Below, one piece after another: positions 7,448-16,115 of a DNA stretch of 50,122 nt. The stretch is from Neobacillus citreus. GTDB taxonomy: Bacteria > Bacillota > Bacilli > Bacillales > Cytobacillaceae. The stretch spans positions 150,975 through 201,096 of the forward strand of contig NZ_JAGYPE020000003.1 of the NCBI RefSeq assembly GCF_018343545.2, in the 5' to 3' direction. A program made the translations under genes and the position numbers. Below the pieces are notes generated by a model that was not told the DNA's origin, searched no databases, and saw nothing but the letters and a program-made list of their open reading frames with translations. Each line of letters begins with the position of its first letter. Position 1 is the stretch's first letter.

Positions 7448-9151
7448 ATGAATGTTCCGGAAAATGTGATTATTACATCGCTTAGAGGTAAAGAAGTTCT
7501 TTCTAATCCTTTTTTGAATAAAGGAACGGCTTTTACGAAAGAAGAGAGGGAGGATCTTGGACTCGATGGTTTGCTGCCGCCTCGGGTGCTCACGCTTGAG
7601 GAACAGGTGAAAAAGGTCTATGAGCAATATTCGATGCGGACCACCAATTTGTTCAAAAACGGCGTGCTTTATGATTTGTATAACCGCAATGTTGTTTTGT
7701 TTTACCGTCTTTTGAAGGAGCATTTAGCAGAAATGCTTCCGATTATCTACACTCCGACTGTGGGTGAAGCGATAGAGACATACTCCCATACTTACCGTCG
7801 ACCGGGTGGTTTGTATCTTTCGATTGATGACCCAGACGGCATTGAAACAGCCTTTCATAATCTCGATCTTCCTAGAAATGGGATTGATTTAATTGTAGTT
7901 ACTGACTCGGAAAGCATTCTAGGGATAGGGGACCAAGGGGTAGGCGGCATTAATATCGCAATCGGTAAACTTGCGGTCTATACAGCAGCTGCTGGTATTG
8001 ATCCAAGCCGCGTTCTGCCAGTTGTCCTAGATGTTGGTACAAACAACCAGACGTTGATTTCTGATCCAATCTATATCGGTAACAAATTTGCGCGTGTTAG
8101 AGGAAAACGTTATGAGGATTTCATTGATATATTCATCCAGACTGCCACAAAGTTTTTTCCTGAGGTGCTTCTTCACTGGGAGGATCTTGGAAATGTGAAC
8201 GCACGCAACATCATGGCCAAATATGGTGACAAAATCCTTACCTTCAACGATGACATCCAGGGAACAGGTGCCGTTACCCTTGCTGCAATTATGTCTGCCT
8301 TGAAAGTTACCGGCACATCCCTGAAGGATCAGCGGATTGTAATCTTTGGACCAGGGTCGGCCGGCATTGGAAACGCTGATCAACTGGTAGATGCTATGAT
8401 TCTTGAAGGATTAACGAGGGAAGAGGCCTATGATCGTTTCTGGGCAATTGATTACCGTGGGTTGTTGACTGACGAATCTGGGGACGTCTTGAATTTCCAG
8501 AAACCATATTTGCGGAAAGCGGAAGAAGTGAAGGACTGGGATCGGAATGAGGACGGCATCATTTCATTAATCGAAGTAGTCGGGAGGGTAAAACCAACCA
8601 TCTTGATCGGTACTTCCGGACAAGCGGGCGCATTTACTGAAGAAATTGTAAAAGAAATGGCCAAACATGTTGAACGGCCGATTATCATCCCAATGTCCAA
8701 CCCGACTGCACTGGCGGAAGCAGTCCCAGAAAACCTGATCAAATGGACTGATGGCAAGGCATTAATTGCAACTGGCAGCCCATTTGATCATGTAGAATAC
8801 AATGGAGTTTCCTACGAAATCGGGCAGGCAAACAATGCATTTGTATTCCCAGGGCTTGGCCTTGGAGCTATTGTGTCAAAAGCTGAAATCATCTCAAAAG
8901 GAATGTTCGCAGCCGCAGCGAATGCCGTTGCCGAAATGACAGACACTAGTAAACCAGGTGCGTCGCTCCTGCCATCCGTTGAAAAACTGCACGAAGTATC
9001 AGAATACGTGGCCGTTGAAGTAGCCAAAGCGGCCATAAACGAAGGAATAGCGAGGGCAGACATTCAGAATGTGGAGCAAGCAGTTACCGAAGCCATGTGG
9101 GAACCTGAATATAAAGAAATAAAAAGCGTGGGAATTTGGACAAGTATTTAA
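7448..9151 (+). CDS. NAD-dependent malic enzyme, SfcA/MaeA type (567 aa)
   Basis: Oxidative decarboxylation of L-malate to pyruvate with NAD. Signature blocks are present in order: [71 protein letters not shown], the Rossmann motif [22 protein letters not shown] and ATGSPFDHV. Length matches B. subtilis MalS/MaeA (566-582 aa); I cannot choose between those names. ATG 7448 follows AAAGGGGGAGAATTC. The frame opens further upstream but through the repeat, so that part is not used. The right side carries a repeat copy and a hairpin that may terminate the transcript. Confidence 0.92.
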   Translation: MNVPENVIITSLRGKEVLSNPFLNKGTAFTKEEREDLGLDGLLPPRVLTLEEQVKKVYEQYSMRTTNLFKNGVLYDLYNRNVVLFYRLLKEHLAEMLPIIYTPTVGEAIETYSHTYRRPGGLYLSIDDPDGIETAFHNLDLPRNGIDLIVVTDSESILGIGDQGVGGINIAIGKLAVYTAAAGIDPSRVLPVVLDVGTNNQTLISDPIYIGNKFARVRGKRYEDFIDIFIQTATKFFPEVLLHWEDLGNVNARNIMAKYGDKILTFNDDIQGTGAVTLAAIMSALKVTGTSLKDQRIVIFGPGSAGIGNADQLVDAMILEGLTREEAYDRFWAIDYRGLLTDESGDVLNFQKPYLRKAEEVKDWDRNEDGIISLIEVVGRVKPTILIGTSGQAGAFTEEIVKEMAKHVERPIIIPMSNPTALAEAVPENLIKWTDGKALIATGSPFDHVEYNGVSYEIGQANNAFVFPGLGLGAIVSKAEIISKGMFAAAANAVAEMTDTSKPGASLLPSVEKLHEVSEYVAVEVAKAAINEGIARADIQNVEQAVTEAMWEPEYKEIKSVGIWTSI

Positions 9152-9156
9152 AAGGG

Positions 9157-9188
9157 TGATGCATGGGGACGGTTCTCGTGCATCATTC
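9157..9188. repeat. GGGGACGGTTCT repeat, left half only
   Basis: TGATGCATGGGGACGGTTCT and GTGCATCAT begin 6 bp after the malic enzyme stop codon. The right inverted arm is missing. Confidence 0.7.
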
Positions 9189-9227
9189 TTGGTGCGATGC
9201 TTTTAAGTTAACCACTAAGATGAAATC

Positions 9228-9261
9228 AGACCGGACATTGTGGCTGCATGTTCGGTCTTTC
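9228..9261 (+). terminator. Hairpin AGACCG...CGGTCTTT, probable terminator
   Basis: The same hairpin type as at 278-309: AGACCG/CGGTCT with an inner GCATGT element, followed by T. It would end the malic enzyme transcript. Confidence 0.55.
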
Positions 9262-9314
9262 AAATTTGATTTTGATTTTTTTCTATAGCAGATTGGCCAC
9301 ATCCATTTATTCCT

Positions 9315-10094
9315 TCAGGCAGAAACAGATGTTAAAAAGTGTAATACCACATGGTTGAATTCATCAGTTTTTTCAATTTTCCCCACATGGCCAGCTTTTT
9401 TGATCATATAAAACTTGGAGTTTGCTATTAATTTATGCATTCTTTTTTGATTGAAGGGGGGACAGATTCTATCATTCTGACAGGAAATGATTAAAGTGGG
9501 AACGTTCATTTTTTTCAATGTTTGCCGATAATCAATTTCCAAACATTCGCTTACTCCAGGAAGCAATCCGTCAAGATGTTCGGACCAGATAGGCATGACT
9601 TTTTGAACGTTCTCTTCGTTTTTATCATGCAAACATCTCGAAGTCGCTCCTGTGTGGAATTTTTCAATCGTCAAGTTACTTGTAAATTTTTTGTTTGTCC
9701 GCAGCAATAGTTTTTTTAACCACTTCGGCACATAAAAAAGAGTGTTTGCAAGGATGAGAGATTTTATTTTTTCCGGACGTATCTTATAAATTTCCTGAGC
9801 AACCATTCCGCCCATTGAAAAGCCAAGGATATGCGCTTCTTTCAAGCCTAATTGATCCAATAACTCAACAATGTCTCTGGCAAACGCGTTGATGGTTATT
9901 TCTTGACTTTCTGAACACCTGGTTTTTCCAAAGCCCCGTAAATCAGGGGTAATTAAATCGAAATGTTCTGCCAGCTCATGTTGAAATCTCCATCCTTCTT
10001 TTCGTTCCCCCAACCCATGAATGAGTACTAGCGGATCGCCGCTGCCTAATCGATCATAGTAGAGATTGACTCCGTTTACCGACGCGCAAAGCAA
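9315..10094 (-). CDS. Alpha/beta hydrolase (259 aa)
   Basis: Typical alpha/beta hydrolase: oxyanion-hole motif LIHGLGERKEGW, PDLRGFGKT, nucleophile Ser in GFSMGGMVAQ, acid Asp in SCQNDRICP and His in KKAGHVGKIEK. No signal peptide. The family covers esterases, lactonases and C-C hydrolases, and the substrate is not readable. The start codon is TTG at 10094, supported by GGAGGAG 6 nt upstream; no ATG competes. It is divergent from the monooxygenase-esterase gene, which suggests but does not prove a shared catabolic role. Confidence 0.82.
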   Translation of the reverse strand: MLCASVNGVNLYYDRLGSGDPLVLIHGLGERKEGWRFQHELAEHFDLITPDLRGFGKTRCSESQEITINAFARDIVELLDQLGLKEAHILGFSMGGMVAQEIYKIRPEKIKSLILANTLFYVPKWLKKLLLRTNKKFTSNLTIEKFHTGATSRCLHDKNEENVQKVMPIWSEHLDGLLPGVSECLEIDYRQTLKKMNVPTLIISCQNDRICPPFNQKRMHKLIANSKFYMIKKAGHVGKIEKTDEFNHVVLHFLTSVSA

Positions 10095-10310
10095 GGTAAT
10101 CTCCTCCTATTAATGTATTATTCTATTTTTATAGAGAAAGAATCCTAATTAAATAGTGATAAATATGAATGTTGTTATAATTATAGCGTTTTTTTTACTG
10201 TCTTTAGGTTAAAATTTTAAAAATATTTAATTTATGGACCACCCCATGAACCTATCCCCAAAAAATTTATTCTGTTAAAAGGACTTTTAATCATCCAGAA
10301 AGAATATATT

Positions 10311-10324
10311 TGATAGCGCTTACA
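10311..10324. promoter_or_regulatory. Candidate CcpA cre site
   Basis: TGATAGCGCTTACA differs from the cre consensus TGWAANCGNTNWCA at one position. It lies between the divergent hydrolase and monooxygenase genes, so carbon catabolite control of either is possible. Confidence 0.4.
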
Positions 10325-10326
10325 GA

Positions 10327-10413
10327 TGGCGCGGGGACGTTCTGTTGCATCATGCCGTTTTATTCAGGTGGTCATGGGAAAATACATAGTAAAGCATGAG
10401 AATCGTCCCCATT
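10327..10413. repeat. Diverged GGGGACGGTTCT repeat copy
   Basis: GCGGGGACGTTCTGTTGCATCAT on the left and GCATGAGAATCGTCCCCAT on the right are recognisable arms with substitutions. The copy ends 5 bp before the ribosome site of the monooxygenase gene. Confidence 0.6.
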
Positions 10414-10434
10414 TCCCAAAGGAGGAATTTGCAA

Positions 10435-13038
10435 ATGGCATTGAATCAACAAAGTTGTCAGGTGTTTGATGCTGTGGTGGTTGGGGCTGGGTTTTCTGGG
10501 TTGTATATGCTTCATCGGCTGCGGGAGGCCGGGTATTCGGTTCGCGTTTATGAGGCAGCGGATGATGTTGGGGGCACCTGGTATTGGAATCGTTACCCGG
10601 GTGCGCGATGTGACATCGAAAGTATTTACTACAATTATACTTTTTCAAAGGAGATTTTGGACGAGTGGACGTGGTCATCCAGATATGCCGAGCAGCCGGA
10701 AATCTTAAGCTACATAAATTTTGTGGCAGATAAACTGGACCTAAGGCGCGACATTCAGTTCAACACAAGGATTACAGCCGCCCGCTACAATGAAGAATCG
10801 CGTAACTGGGAGATTCGCATGGAAGATGGCACTTTAGTCGCAGCTGAATACTTTATCACCGCATTAGGCTGTCTTTCTTCTTCTAACATCCCGAAAATTA
10901 AGGGTTTGGACAGCTTCAAAGGAGAGATGTACCACACGGGAAGATGGCCGCATAAGAAGGTGGACTTTAGCGGCAAGCGTGTCGGGGTGATCGGAACTGG
11001 TTCAAGTGGCATTCAAGCAATCCCGGTTATAGCAAAAGAGGCGGGACACCTCACTGTTTTTCAACGGACACCGCAGTATAGCTGTCCAGCGCAAAATCAT
11101 CCACTTGAGGCAGAAGAAATCCGCAAGACTTGGGAAAATTATGATGAGACTAAACAGCAAATGCGATACTCGCAGCACGGTGTACCATATGGACCTCGGA
11201 TGCGGTCTGCTCTCGAGGATAGCCCAGAAGAACGGGAACGTTTATATGAAAAAGCCTGGCAAGAGGGCGGACTATTTTCACTTACCTACAACTACAATGA
11301 TATAGCCATGGTGCCAGAGTCGAATGAAACCGCCGCATCCTTTATCCGCTCCAAGATTAAGCAAATTGTTCATGACCCCGAAGTAGCACAAAAGTTAATG
11401 CCGACCTACTACTACGCTACTAAACGACCTATCATAGATACCAACTATTTTGAAACCTACAACCGAGAAAATGTCTCACTTGTCGATATTAAGACAGCGC
11501 CAATTATGGAAATTACACCTGATGGAATCAAGACGACAGACAACGAGTATGAACTAGATGTCCTTGTGTTTGCGACTGGTTTTGATGCCATGACAGGACC
11601 TTTATTTAAAATTGATATTCGTGGAAAAAACGATGTCTCGCTCAAGGATAAGTGGGCAGACGGCGCCGAGTTGAAGACCTATCTTGGACTAGCCACTTCC
11701 GGATTCCCGAACATGTTTATGCTGACAGGTCCGCAAAGCCCATCGGTACTAAGCAACATGATGGTTTCGATTGAGCAGCATGTGGATTGGGTTGCCGATT
11801 GCATTGATTATCTTCGTGAGCATCATTTGGAAGCATTTGAGGCCACTGAAGAGGCGGAAGCATTTTGGAGCCATCAATGCCGCGCTATTGCCGACATGTC
11901 TCTGCTAACTAAAACAGATTCCTGGTACATGGGTGCGAATATCGACGGTAAGCCGCGCGGATTCCTTGCCTTTGCCGGAGGAGTTGGGCTATATCGATTA
12001 ATTTGTGATGATATTGCAGCAAGGGGCTATGAAGGGTTTGCCTCTCTGCTAGCACATGATAACCAAGATGATAGCAAAGTGAAGGAGGGATTTTTCGTGT
12101 CAAATATTGATCCTCAAGCATGGTTTATTTTAAAACAATTAGAGTCCGCCGGTGCTCCGCCTATGGAGCAGCTTACCCCTGAACTAGCCAGGATGGGTGA
12201 TTTTAGTCTATTAGCGGGCGCGCCTGAAGAGGTAGCCAAAGTAGAAAACAGCACCATTCCGGTTCCGGGTGGAGAAATCCCTGTTCGTATTTACACGCCG
12301 GAGGGTGAAGGACCATTCCCAGCATTGGTTTACTACCATGGAGGGGGCTGGGTTATCGGCAACCTGGATACGGTTGACGTGCCTTGCCGTATGTTGGCAA
12401 ACAGAGCAGGCTGCGTCGTCGTATCTGTCGATTACCGATTGGCCCCTGAGCACAAATTCCCGACTGCCGCTGAGGATTCGTATGCCGCAGCAAAGTGGTT
12501 ATCGGAAAATGCTGCATCCATCCAAGTAGACCCTGAGCGTATTGCAGTAGGAGGTGATAGTGCTGGCGGAAACCTTGCAGCAGTTGTGGCCTTAATGGCT
12601 CGTGAACAGGGAGGCCCTTCGTTTGCCTATCAAATGCTCATTTATCCTGTCACAAATCACGCTTATGACACGGACTCATATAGTGATAATGCAGAAGGTT
12701 ATTTCTTAACCAAGAATACGATGGTCTGGTTCTGGAATCATTATCTTCGAAATGACGAGGATGGCCAAAATCCGTATGCATCCCCATTATTGGCAGAGGA
12801 TTTAAGCGGACTTCCGCCTGCGCTGGTGATTACGGCAGGCTTTGATCCGTTGCGCGATGAAGGGGAAGCATATGCGGAACGTCTGAAAGCAGCAGGCGTA
12901 CCGGTGGAAGCGACACGCTATGACGGAATGATTCACGGTTTCTTCTGGATGCCGGGAGTGCTGACGGAAGCACATAACGCCATCAACCAGGCAGCCAATG
13001 CCTTGAAGGATGCATTTAATGCTATAAAAACTAGATAG
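10435..13038 (+). CDS. Baeyer-Villiger monooxygenase fused to HSL-family esterase (867 aa)
   Basis: Residues 1 to about 545 are a flavin monooxygenase: FAD site GAGFSG at 17-22, the Baeyer-Villiger fingerprint FKGEMYHTGRWP near 160-172, and NADPH site GTGSSG near 187. Residues from about 555 are a complete hormone-sensitive-lipase-type esterase: HGGG near 635, GDSAGG near 706, Asp in FDPLRDE near 803, His in MIHGFF near 834. A ketone would be oxidised to an ester or lactone and then hydrolysed by the same chain. ATG 10435 follows AAAGGAGGAA. At the junction a ribosome site and in-frame GTG (12097) would give the 313-residue esterase alone, the usual length for this family. The two parts look like formerly separate genes. 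Confidence 0.88.
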   Translation: MALNQQSCQVFDAVVVGAGFSGLYMLHRLREAGYSVRVYEAADDVGGTWYWNRYPGARCDIESIYYNYTFSKEILDEWTWSSRYAEQPEILSYINFVADKLDLRRDIQFNTRITAARYNEESRNWEIRMEDGTLVAAEYFITALGCLSSSNIPKIKGLDSFKGEMYHTGRWPHKKVDFSGKRVGVIGTGSSGIQAIPVIAKEAGHLTVFQRTPQYSCPAQNHPLEAEEIRKTWENYDETKQQMRYSQHGVPYGPRMRSALEDSPEERERLYEKAWQEGGLFSLTYNYNDIAMVPESNETAASFIRSKIKQIVHDPEVAQKLMPTYYYATKRPIIDTNYFETYNRENVSLVDIKTAPIMEITPDGIKTTDNEYELDVLVFATGFDAMTGPLFKIDIRGKNDVSLKDKWADGAELKTYLGLATSGFPNMFMLTGPQSPSVLSNMMVSIEQHVDWVADCIDYLREHHLEAFEATEEAEAFWSHQCRAIADMSLLTKTDSWYMGANIDGKPRGFLAFAGGVGLYRLICDDIAARGYEGFASLLAHDNQDDSKVKEGFFVSNIDPQAWFILKQLESAGAPPMEQLTPELARMGDFSLLAGAPEEVAKVENSTIPVPGGEIPVRIYTPEGEGPFPALVYYHGGGWVIGNLDTVDVPCRMLANRAGCVVVSVDYRLAPEHKFPTAAEDSYAAAKWLSENAASIQVDPERIAVGGDSAGGNLAAVVALMAREQGGPSFAYQMLIYPVTNHAYDTDSYSDNAEGYFLTKNTMVWFWNHYLRNDEDGQNPYASPLLAEDLSGLPPALVITAGFDPLRDEGEAYAERLKAAGVPVEATRYDGMIHGFFWMPGVLTEAHNAINQAANALKDAFNAIKTR
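12081..12099 (+). promoter_or_regulatory. Internal ribosome binding site and GTG start for the esterase half
   Basis: GAAGGAGGG at 12081-12089 is followed after 7 nt by an in-frame GTG at 12097 (reading V-S-N-I-D-P-Q). This is as strong as the main start of the gene and falls exactly at the domain boundary, so a free 313-aa esterase may be made from the same message. Confidence 0.6.
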
Positions 13039-13130
13039 ATATATTGCAGATTTTTAGGAGGCTAAATCAAAACAGGAAGGACATATATTCATTTAAACCA
13101 TTGTAAATTGACCTTAAAATAATCAAATGA

Positions 13131-13168
13131 AAACAGGGTGGTCCTTTAAGTGGCTACTCTGTTTTTCT
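13131..13168 (+). terminator. Terminator after the monooxygenase-esterase gene
   Basis: AAACAGGGTGG and its imperfect complement (GGCTACTCTGTTTTT) form a stem with G-U pairs and a T-run. The rest of 13039-13376 is AT-rich with no gene seen; it must hold the promoter of the phosphatase gene. Confidence 0.6.
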
Positions 13169-13376
13169 ATAAGCACCTGAATTTTGGTGTGATTTTTTAC
13201 GATTCTTTTTAATGGAATTTTCAAATCATTAGCTGGATTATCTTTGTCTTGCATTCTTTACCAATTTATAATCAATAATTTACATAACCTATACAGAGAA
13301 TTAAAATCTCCTTGCTATGTTATTAATAGATATATTTTTTAAACTGTGAACTTAAAAAACTAGTGGAGGTTTTGTT

Positions 13377-14594
13377 ATGAGTAATCTAGATTCACAAAAA
13401 GAGATGGACAGAAGAAAATTTATCAAAATAGGGGGAATAGGTACACTTGCCTTAACATTGGGAGCAGCTGGCCTTCCAAAAGATTTGTTTTCTGGGACAG
13501 CATATGCCGAATTAAATAATGATATGAAGCTTCAATTTAATCCAGACGGCAAATTCAAGATCGTGCAGTTTAATGATACACAGGATGATGAAAATATTGA
13601 CCGCCGTACCATACAGCTGATGGAAAAAGTCCTCGATACAGAGAAACCGGATTTTGTGGTCCTAAACGGAGACAACATCACTGGTGGCTGTGACACTCCT
13701 ACCGAAATGAAACAAGCCATAAACAATGTGGCGCAGCCGATGGAGCAAAGAGGGATTAAGTGGGCCATTACATACGGAAATCATGATGAGGATTCCACTC
13801 CAAAAAGCGGCCTAAATGAGGAGGACATGCTGGGCATTTATATGTCTTACCGATACAATATGAACACACCTGGGGTAAAAGACATAACGGGTACTGGAAA
13901 CATGAATCTTCTTATCAAAAATGCAAAAGGTACAGATTCGGCATTCAACCTTTGGTTGCTTGACAGTGGAAGATATGCCCCTCAAACGATTGCGGGACAA
14001 GATTTCAAAGGATACCCGACATGGGACTGGCTTCGTATGAACCAGGTAAGCTGGTATTATGAGACATCGAAAAAACTTGAGCAGCAGTGGGGGCATAAGG
14101 TTCCATCGCTTGTATTTATTCATATCCCGCTTTGGGAACATAGATTTATGTGGTTCGGAAGTGTGGACGGAAGAACAGAAGCTGATCACGCAAATGCTGT
14201 AAACAAACATAATATTGTTGGAGAAAGAAATGAAGAGGAATGCCCAGGGCCAATCAACAGCGGAATGTTTTCAGCTATGCTGGAAAGAGGAGATGTCAAG
14301 GGGGTCTTCTGCGGACATGACCACGTAAATACTTATATGGGTAACTATTATGGAATCCTGCTCGGCTATTCCGGCAGCACTGGTTTTGGTGCATACGGCC
14401 TTTCGGGGGCTGATCGAAACAGATTGCGCGGTGCCAGGGTTTTCAATTTAGACGAAAACTCAAAGGACGTACTAGTGGAAACTCATATGGTGTTTGCTAA
14501 AGATTATGGCATTGATTTGACAGCCAATGACCAAAGTATTGCACCTGGGCCAATAGATGAAGGCAAAAAGAATGAAAAAGTGGTAAGAAATTAA
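13377..14594 (+). CDS. Tat-exported metallophosphoesterase / purple-acid-phosphatase-like (405 aa)
   Basis: The N-terminus has a Tat signal: DRRKFIK at 11-17, a hydrophobic stretch GIGTLALTLGAAGL, and a likely AYA cleavage site just before ELNND. The mature part has the metallophosphoesterase set: FNDTQDDEN, NGDNITGG, YGNHDED, FIHIPLWEH and GHDHVNTY. This matches the Dcr2/purple-acid-phosphatase group, so it probably releases phosphate outside the cell. Export by Tat suits a protein folded with its metal cofactors. ATG 13377 follows GGAGG by 8 nt. The gene is monocistronic, and no PhoP box was identified with confidence. Confidence 0.85.
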   Translation: MSNLDSQKEMDRRKFIKIGGIGTLALTLGAAGLPKDLFSGTAYAELNNDMKLQFNPDGKFKIVQFNDTQDDENIDRRTIQLMEKVLDTEKPDFVVLNGDNITGGCDTPTEMKQAINNVAQPMEQRGIKWAITYGNHDEDSTPKSGLNEEDMLGIYMSYRYNMNTPGVKDITGTGNMNLLIKNAKGTDSAFNLWLLDSGRYAPQTIAGQDFKGYPTWDWLRMNQVSWYYETSKKLEQQWGHKVPSLVFIHIPLWEHRFMWFGSVDGRTEADHANAVNKHNIVGERNEEECPGPINSGMFSAMLERGDVKGVFCGHDHVNTYMGNYYGILLGYSGSTGFGAYGLSGADRNRLRGARVFNLDENSKDVLVETHMVFAKDYGIDLTANDQSIAPGPIDEGKKNEKVVRN

Positions 14595-14685
14595 ATCTTG
14601 GGAATTGAATTCAATTTGATTATTTTTTTCATAACATAATCAATTCAAACCCAAACAGGACGCTTAAAAAATTAAAAGTTTTTAT

Positions 14686-14724
14686 TTAACATCCCTGCCA
14701 ACAAGAAAGCTGGCAGGGATGTTA
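14686..14724. terminator. Perfect 15-bp inverted repeat, possible terminator
   Basis: TTAACATCCCTGCCA and TGGCAGGGATGTTAA flank a 10-nt loop. It follows the phosphatase gene and precedes the riboswitch promoter region. There is no clean T-run on the plus strand, so it could also be a repeat or operator. Confidence 0.5.
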
Positions 14725-14841
14725 ACAATGGAATCAAATTTATAATTGTCACTTTTCTTAGTTTATGTTTACCATAAAAAATATTTTTATGTAATATTTG
14801 AAAAAATTGTAATATAATATAAATAATTAGTTTATTTAGAT

Positions 14842-14943
14842 AAAGGCAAACCAATCGAAAGGTTGGGACGCAAAGCTACAGGTCTAAGGGTTGGATGAAA
14901 CTAGGATGGCTGAGCTGCCTAAAATAGTAGATATTTTGGGGGA
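14842..14943 (+). promoter_or_regulatory. Cyclic-di-GMP-I (GEMM) riboswitch with ribosome-site-hiding hairpin
   Basis: The conserved aptamer core is clear: GGCAAACC, a stem capped by a GAAA tetraloop (CCAATC-GAAA-GGTTGG), GGGACGCAAAGCTACAGGTC, and GGATGGCTGAGCTGCC. P1 pairs AGGCA (14844-14848) with TGCCT (14916-14920). The strand CCTAAAATA (14918-14926) can instead pair with TATTTTGGG (14932-14940), which contains the start of the GGGGGA ribosome site. The two structures share 14918-14920 and exclude each other. Ligand binding should stabilise P1 and free the ribosome site, so I predict a translational ON switch. Confidence 0.88.
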
Positions 14944-14949
14944 TTTCAT

Positions 14950-15165
14950 TTGACTACACTTGCTTATGACAACGAACTTGAAATGGATGTGGTGGAACTT
15001 AGTGATGAAAATATTATAGAGAGGTACATAACAGCTTTACTAAAAATGGCCGACAAAAATTATAAATTGTTAGAAAAAGAATTGTTGAAAAGAAGGTTAT
15101 TTTTGGTTGCCTTAGAACGCTACGATAGAAAAAAGACGTTTTTCCAGTCTGGCATTTCTGATTAG
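14950..15165 (+). CDS. Sda-like sporulation-kinase inhibitor (71 aa)
   Basis: Residues 17 to about 52 (LSDENIIERYITALLKMADK, then NYKLLEKELLKRRL) follow the pattern of B. subtilis Sda (LSDELLIESYYKA...FIELIENEIKRRSL). Sda is a 46-52 aa helical hairpin that binds the dimerisation domain of KinA/KinB and blocks the phosphorelay. Here an N-terminal extension of about 16 residues and a C-terminal tail are added. The start is TTG 14950, with GGGGGA 6 nt upstream. The gene is alone and follows the c-di-GMP riboswitch. A PAS kinase that could be its target lies 12 kb away at 1698-3242. Function is inferred from pattern similarity. Confidence 0.72.
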   Translation: MTTLAYDNELEMDVVELSDENIIERYITALLKMADKNYKLLEKELLKRRLFLVALERYDRKKTFFQSGISD

Positions 15166-15187
15166 AGGCGCAGAAGCCACTCGAAAA

Positions 15188-15233
15188 AGAAAGCTCCAAG
15201 GACTTTTTAAAGTGCTTGGAGCTTTCTTTTTTA
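15188..15233. terminator. Bidirectional rho-independent terminator
   Basis: AAAGCTCCAAG (15190-15200) pairs with CTTGGAGCTTT (15215-15225), with a T-run to the right and an A-run to the left. It serves the Sda-like gene and the convergent ycgRQ operon. Confidence 0.85.
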
Positions 15234-15235
15234 TT

Positions 15236-16102
15236 TTAAAAACTATTCCTATAAACATAAGCATCTTTCGGCTGCTCGATGATTTTATAATCCGTCACTT
15301 TTAAAATAGGGATTTTCATTTTAAAAGGTTGATAATACATCGTGTCCATCGTTCCCGTTACTTCGTACCACTGATCATTTGGGATGTGGACATTTTCAGG
15401 AAATTGAATCATCATTCCGAACACACCAGAGTCAGCAATACAGTGAATAATCCCAAATCGGAATAAAAAGATTTGGTTGCCGTTTAACCCAGGACCGTTA
15501 TATGAAAAACCCTTCATCGTCATGGTTTTACCAACAAATTCCCCGGAAAAGTTGTAGATGACTTCCAGACCTTTTAAATAGTCCTCATCTGTTAAGGTAA
15601 TATGGTCATTTCCTTTATACGATTTGAATTCCTTTTTGACTAAATCCGTAAACGCATCCTGGCCCATAAATTTACTCATGTCGGGATTTAATATTTGATG
15701 CATGCCATAACGGTCGGCCCCGTCCTCTAAAGTAGGAAAACTAAATCCTTTGGCATTAACTAATTGTGAATCTAGGGTCGCTACCGGCAAAAACACACCT
15801 GTCAAAGCGGGAAGAACAATCATCGTATACGAAACCGTTCTTTTTAGCTTTTTTCCAAAAGAAAGCTTTTTATGGTCATGTGAATGATCGTGATGGCATT
15901 CATGACATTCCAATTCTATCTCTGATTTTTTCTCTTTAAGGTACCATCTGATTCCTTCTACAATAGTCAGGAAGAATAGGGCATAAATCATACTGTAGGA
16001 AAGAAAGGAATACTTCATATTAATATACTTCGAAATGTTTCCTGATAAATGCAAATAGAAAAACAAGTTGGTAAACAATAATAAAATCACGACGCGAAAC
16101 AT
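15236..16102 (-). CDS. ycgQ: YcgQ-like membrane protein, TIGR03943/DUF1980 family (288 aa)
   Basis: Partner subunit of the YcgR permease. Hydrophobic segments lie near 5-22, 34-50 and 90-110. Between the second and third is a metal-binding-looking stretch CHECHHDHSHDHKK. The C-terminal part carries FSGEFVGKTMTMKGF and a GTMDTMYYQPFKMKIPIL block, typical of the family. The ribosome site AGGAG overlaps the end of ycgR (TAAAGGAG) and suits ATG 16102 (8 nt); a GTG nine bases upstream abuts the ribosome site. The Cys/His cluster suggests metal-ion handling, but the substrate is unproven. Confidence 0.8.
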   Translation of the reverse strand: MFRVVILLLFTNLFFYLHLSGNISKYINMKYSFLSYSMIYALFFLTIVEGIRWYLKEKKSEIELECHECHHDHSHDHKKLSFGKKLKRTVSYTMIVLPALTGVFLPVATLDSQLVNAKGFSFPTLEDGADRYGMHQILNPDMSKFMGQDAFTDLVKKEFKSYKGNDHITLTDEDYLKGLEVIYNFSGEFVGKTMTMKGFSYNGPGLNGNQIFLFRFGIIHCIADSGVFGMMIQFPENVHIPNDQWYEVTGTMDTMYYQPFKMKIPILKVTDYKIIEQPKDAYVYRNSF

Positions 16103-16115
16103 TTTCTTCACTCCT

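Noticed and set aside
10466..10708. Overlapping open frames inside the monooxygenase-esterase gene and similar shadows in malic enzyme and pectinase
   Set aside because: They have no ribosome site and no protein-like pattern; they come from the codon use of the real genes.
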